Below are positions 5,343-7,658 of a stretch of 7,658 nt of DNA, one piece after another (the stretch's first letter is position 1; the number at the start of each line of letters is the position of its first letter). Location of the stretch: the NCBI GenBank assembly GCA_029821455.1, contig JALGTI010000151.1, positions 1-7,658 of the forward strand, read 5' to 3'. The notes beneath the pieces were generated by a model. It ran no database searches and was not told where the DNA came from. It saw only the letters and a list, made by a program, of their open reading frames with translations. The position numbers and the translations under genes are program-made. Source of the DNA: Candidatus Zipacnadia bacterium. Lineage in GTDB: Bacteria; Armatimonadota; Zipacnadia; Zipacnadales; Zipacnadaceae.

Positions 5343-7658
5343 GTGCTGTCATCACTTACAGAGCAGTTACGAGACATCTTGCCGGCAGACGCCATTCTTG
5401 ACGACCCGATGCAGCTTGCCCTTTACGGCTATGATGGGACGCTGTATGAGGGGATGCCGGAGTTAGTTGTACTCCCTGAAACCACTGAGCAGGTGGCAGC
5501 GGCCGTGCAGGCTTGTGACGAGGCGCGGCTGCCGCTGGTCCCACGCGGGGCCGCCACCAGCCTCAGCGGGGGTCCTGTGCCGCAGCGCGGCGGAGTGGTC
5601 GTGGCGCTGACGCGGATGGACCGCATCCTGGAGTTGGACTACGACAACCAGCGCGCCGTGGTTCAGCCAGGCGTCATCAATATGGACCTCCAGACTGCGC
5701 TAGATGGACGCGGCTATCTGTACGCTCCAGACCCCGCCAGCCAGGCCGTCTGCACAATTGGCGGCAATGTCGGCGAGAACTCCGGCGGCCCTCACTGCCT
5801 GAAGTACGGCGTGACTACCAATCACGTCCTCGGTGTTGAGATGGTCCTGGCTGACGGCCAGGTGCTGCGTACCGGCGGCAAGGCCCTCGACTGGCCCGGA
5901 TACGACCTGACTAGCGTCATCGTCGGCAGCGAGGGCACCTTTGGCATCGTCACCGAGATCACCTGTCGCATTATGCCGGTCCCCCAAAGCATTGTCACGA
6001 TGTTAGCCATCTTTGATTCCCTGCAGGAGGCCAGCCAAGCTGTCTCGGACATCATCGCGGACGGGTTGATACCGGCCACGCTGGAGATGATGGACAACAC
6101 GATGATCCAGGCCGTCGAGAAGAGCCTCAAGGCCGGCTACCCGCTCGATGCCGAGGCGGTGCTGATAATTGAACTCGACGGCCTGCAAGCGGCAATGGCC
6201 CAACAGGTGCAGAACATCAAGGCGGCCTGTCACCGCAACCGCGTTCGACGCTTTCAGGTTGCCCAGAATGAAGAGGAGCGCGACCTGTTATGGAAGGGCC
6301 GCAAGGGAGCCTTTGGCGCGGTCGTCAACATCGCCCCCAGCAAGCTGTGCACGGACATCGCGGTGCCCCGCACCGAACTGCCTGCCGTGTTGAAAGAAGT
6401 TATGGAGATTGGCCGCAAGTGGGGCATCCCGATTGGAAATGTCTTCCACGCCGGCGACGGCAACCTCCATCCTCAGGTGCTTTACGACCCGCGCGACGAG
6501 GACCAGGTCACGCGCGTGATGGCAATTGATGAAGAGATAACGCAACTGGCGATCGCCCGCGGCGGCGTCCTGACCGGGGAGCACGGGATTGGTTGCTCCA
6601 AGCGCAAGTATATGCCCCAGATGTTTACGCCGCAGGAAATGCTGGCAATGTGGCGGGTCAAAGACGCCTTTGACCCAGAATTCATTTGCAACCCCGGCAA
6701 AGTTCTGCCTGACAAGGATGATATTGAAGCGCCAGGTGAGCTGTTGCTGCCGGAGGGCAACTTCGCCAGCGCAGGCCCAGAGGTGGCGGTGCGCAATGAG
6801 CAGGGCTGGTTCCAGCCGCTAGACGAGGAGGCTGTCCAGAAGATTCTTGCTGTGGCCCATCGGGAGGGGCAACCGGTGGTCTTGCGTGGCGCAGGCACGA
6901 AGCTGGGGCCGATCCCCGAGGCAGCGCAGGTCGTCAGCACCCAGCGACTGAACCGCATCCTCGACTATGACCACGAAAACCTGACCATCACGGCGCAGTG
7001 CGGCGTTAACTTTGGGCAGATTGAGGAGGCAGTGTCCGCTCACGAGCACATGTTGCCCCTGCGACCCCGGTTTGCCGAGAGCTGCACGCTCGGCGGAGTA
7101 GTAGCATGTGGCGAAGCCGGTCCTCACCGGTTGCTGTACGGTGGGCCGCGTGATTTGGTCACTGGCATCAAGGCAGCTCTCCCCGACGGCAGCAGCCTGG
7201 GGGCAATCCTTCAGGTGACGCTGCGCACACGGCCGCGCCCGGAGGCCTTCCGCACGCTGGTGCTGTGGGTAGAGAATCCGCTGCAGACGCGGCCACTACT
7301 GGCCGAGCTTCTCGACTCCCCGCTGCACCCATCTGCCATCGAACTGCTAAACCCGGCGGCTTGCAGGCTGCTGGGGGACAACGATAACCAGTGGTGCTTG
7401 CTCATCGGCCTGGAGGGCTTCGAGGCGGACGTCGAGCAGATGACAGAGCAGCTCGGCTCAATGGCCTCCGAACGCGGTCTGGGGGCGTGGGATGAGCCGA
7501 ATGATGACTATATGATGCTGTGGTCGCGGGTGACCGACCTCGACCCTGATAGCGTTGGCGCTCCGATGCTGAAGGCAAGCTGCCCACTGAGCGCCACGGT
7601 TGCCCTGGCGGCGGAGATAGCTGCCCTCGACGAGCAGGTGCCACTGCGGGCGGCTCCG
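5343..7658 (+). CDS. GlcD-GlcE fusion: FAD-linked glycolate (D-2-hydroxyacid) oxidase, 3' end outside the window
   Basis: Predicted flavoprotein oxidising glycolate to glyoxylate. I read 772 codons from GTG 5343 to the edge without a stop. The GlcD-like half, about 1-460, has an FAD (PCMH/VAO) domain with PRGAATSLSGG at 67-77, GGNVGENSGGPHCLKYG at 140-156 and GYDLTSVIVGSEGTFG from 186. Its FAD-oxidase C domain carries HAGDGNLHP at 369-377, GEHGIG at 412-417 and ends at NPGKVLPDK (450-458). After a short linker the GlcE-like half starts at about 480, with LRGAGTKLG (514-522), TLGGVVACGEAGPHRLLYGG and RDLVTGIKAALPDG up to 616. The usual next segment (KNVAGYDL...GSLGTLG) is absent and the chain goes straight to SSLGAILQVTLRTRPRP. 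In E. coli GlcD and GlcE are separate and work with the Fe-S protein GlcF; glcF may lie beyond the edge. An ATG at 5322 is an alternative start. D-lactate or another 2-hydroxyacid could be the substrate; the neighbouring glyoxylate aminotransferase favours glycolate. Confidence 0.9.
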   Translation, partial: MLSSLTEQLRDILPADAILDDPMQLALYGYDGTLYEGMPELVVLPETTEQVAAAVQACDEARLPLVPRGAATSLSGGPVPQRGGVVVALTRMDRILELDYDNQRAVVQPGVINMDLQTALDGRGYLYAPDPASQAVCTIGGNVGENSGGPHCLKYGVTTNHVLGVEMVLADGQVLRTGGKALDWPGYDLTSVIVGSEGTFGIVTEITCRIMPVPQSIVTMLAIFDSLQEASQAVSDIIADGLIPATLEMMDNTMIQAVEKSLKAGYPLDAEAVLIIELDGLQAAMAQQVQNIKAACHRNRVRRFQVAQNEEERDLLWKGRKGAFGAVVNIAPSKLCTDIAVPRTELPAVLKEVMEIGRKWGIPIGNVFHAGDGNLHPQVLYDPRDEDQVTRVMAIDEEITQLAIARGGVLTGEHGIGCSKRKYMPQMFTPQEMLAMWRVKDAFDPEFICNPGKVLPDKDDIEAPGELLLPEGNFASAGPEVAVRNEQGWFQPLDEEAVQKILAVAHREGQPVVLRGAGTKLGPIPEAAQVVSTQRLNRILDYDHENLTITAQCGVNFGQIEEAVSAHEHMLPLRPRFAESCTLGGVVACGEAGPHRLLYGGPRDLVTGIKAALPDGSSLGAILQVTLRTRPRPEAFRTLVLWVENPLQTRPLLAELLDSPLHPSAIELLNPAACRLLGDNDNQWCLLIGLEGFEADVEQMTEQLGSMASERGLGAWDEPNDDYMMLWSRVTDLDPDSVGAPMLKASCPLSATVALAAEIAALDEQVPLRAAP

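Noticed and set aside
5700..5987. Minus-strand open frames across glcDE (also 5822-6130, 6482-6958, 6819-7127)
   Set aside because: All are antisense to the continuous GlcD-GlcE frame and have no supporting motif or start signal.
1..7658. CRISPR array, tRNA, rRNA, transposase or phage genes
   Set aside because: No regularly spaced direct repeats, tRNA-like cloverleaf, rRNA stretch, transposase or phage protein was recognised on either strand.

Overview
GC-rich bacterial DNA with dense, mostly co-directional genes. The lineage cannot be fixed from the sequence. Two things suggest an uncultured, environmental, deep-branching bacterium, with Armatimonadota as a tentative first guess and planctomycete- or Hydrogenedentota-like groups as alternatives. 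One is the intergenic spacer, which has structured stretches resembling dispersed repeats. The other is the paired C-terminal module on the peptidase. Both rest on family memory, not a search.

Layout. (1) 6-1157, minus strand: a secreted M48-type zinc metalloprotease with a signal peptide and an uncommon C-terminal extension. (2) 1158-1508: a divergent, non-coding spacer of about 350 bases. It holds a near-consensus sigma-70 promoter facing right (TTGACA, 17 bp, TATACT), a roughly 200-base leader, and several perfect or near-perfect inverted repeats. (3) 1509-4102, plus strand: neuA (CMP-nonulosonate cytidylyltransferase, TTG start) followed almost without a gap by an unusually long neuB. The NeuB protein has a synthase barrel, a SAF domain and a fused C-terminal xylose-isomerase-like TIM barrel. 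(4) 4136-5242: a class V PLP aminotransferase of the alanine/serine-glyoxylate family, 33 bases after neuB and with a strong ribosome binding site. (5) 5284-5321: a rho-independent terminator. (6) 5343 to the right edge: one continuous reading frame, still open at the end of the window, that joins a glycolate oxidase GlcD-like subunit to a GlcE-like subunit.

How the genes fit together. NeuB makes a nonulosonic (sialic-acid-like) acid from an N-acylated hexosamine and phosphoenolpyruvate, and NeuA activates it with CTP for surface-glycan synthesis. No epimerase, acetyltransferase or glycosyltransferase gene lies in the window, so the pathway is incomplete here. The aminotransferase and the GlcD-GlcE protein form a second logical pair: glycolate is oxidised to glyoxylate, which is then transaminated to glycine. 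The aminotransferase probably sits on the neu transcript, while glcDE follows a terminator, so the two modules are adjacent but may be transcribed separately.

The points most worth a second look are the NeuB fusion to a metal-site TIM barrel, the GlcD-GlcE fusion, and an apparent in-frame loss of about 25 residues from the FAD-binding part of its GlcE half.
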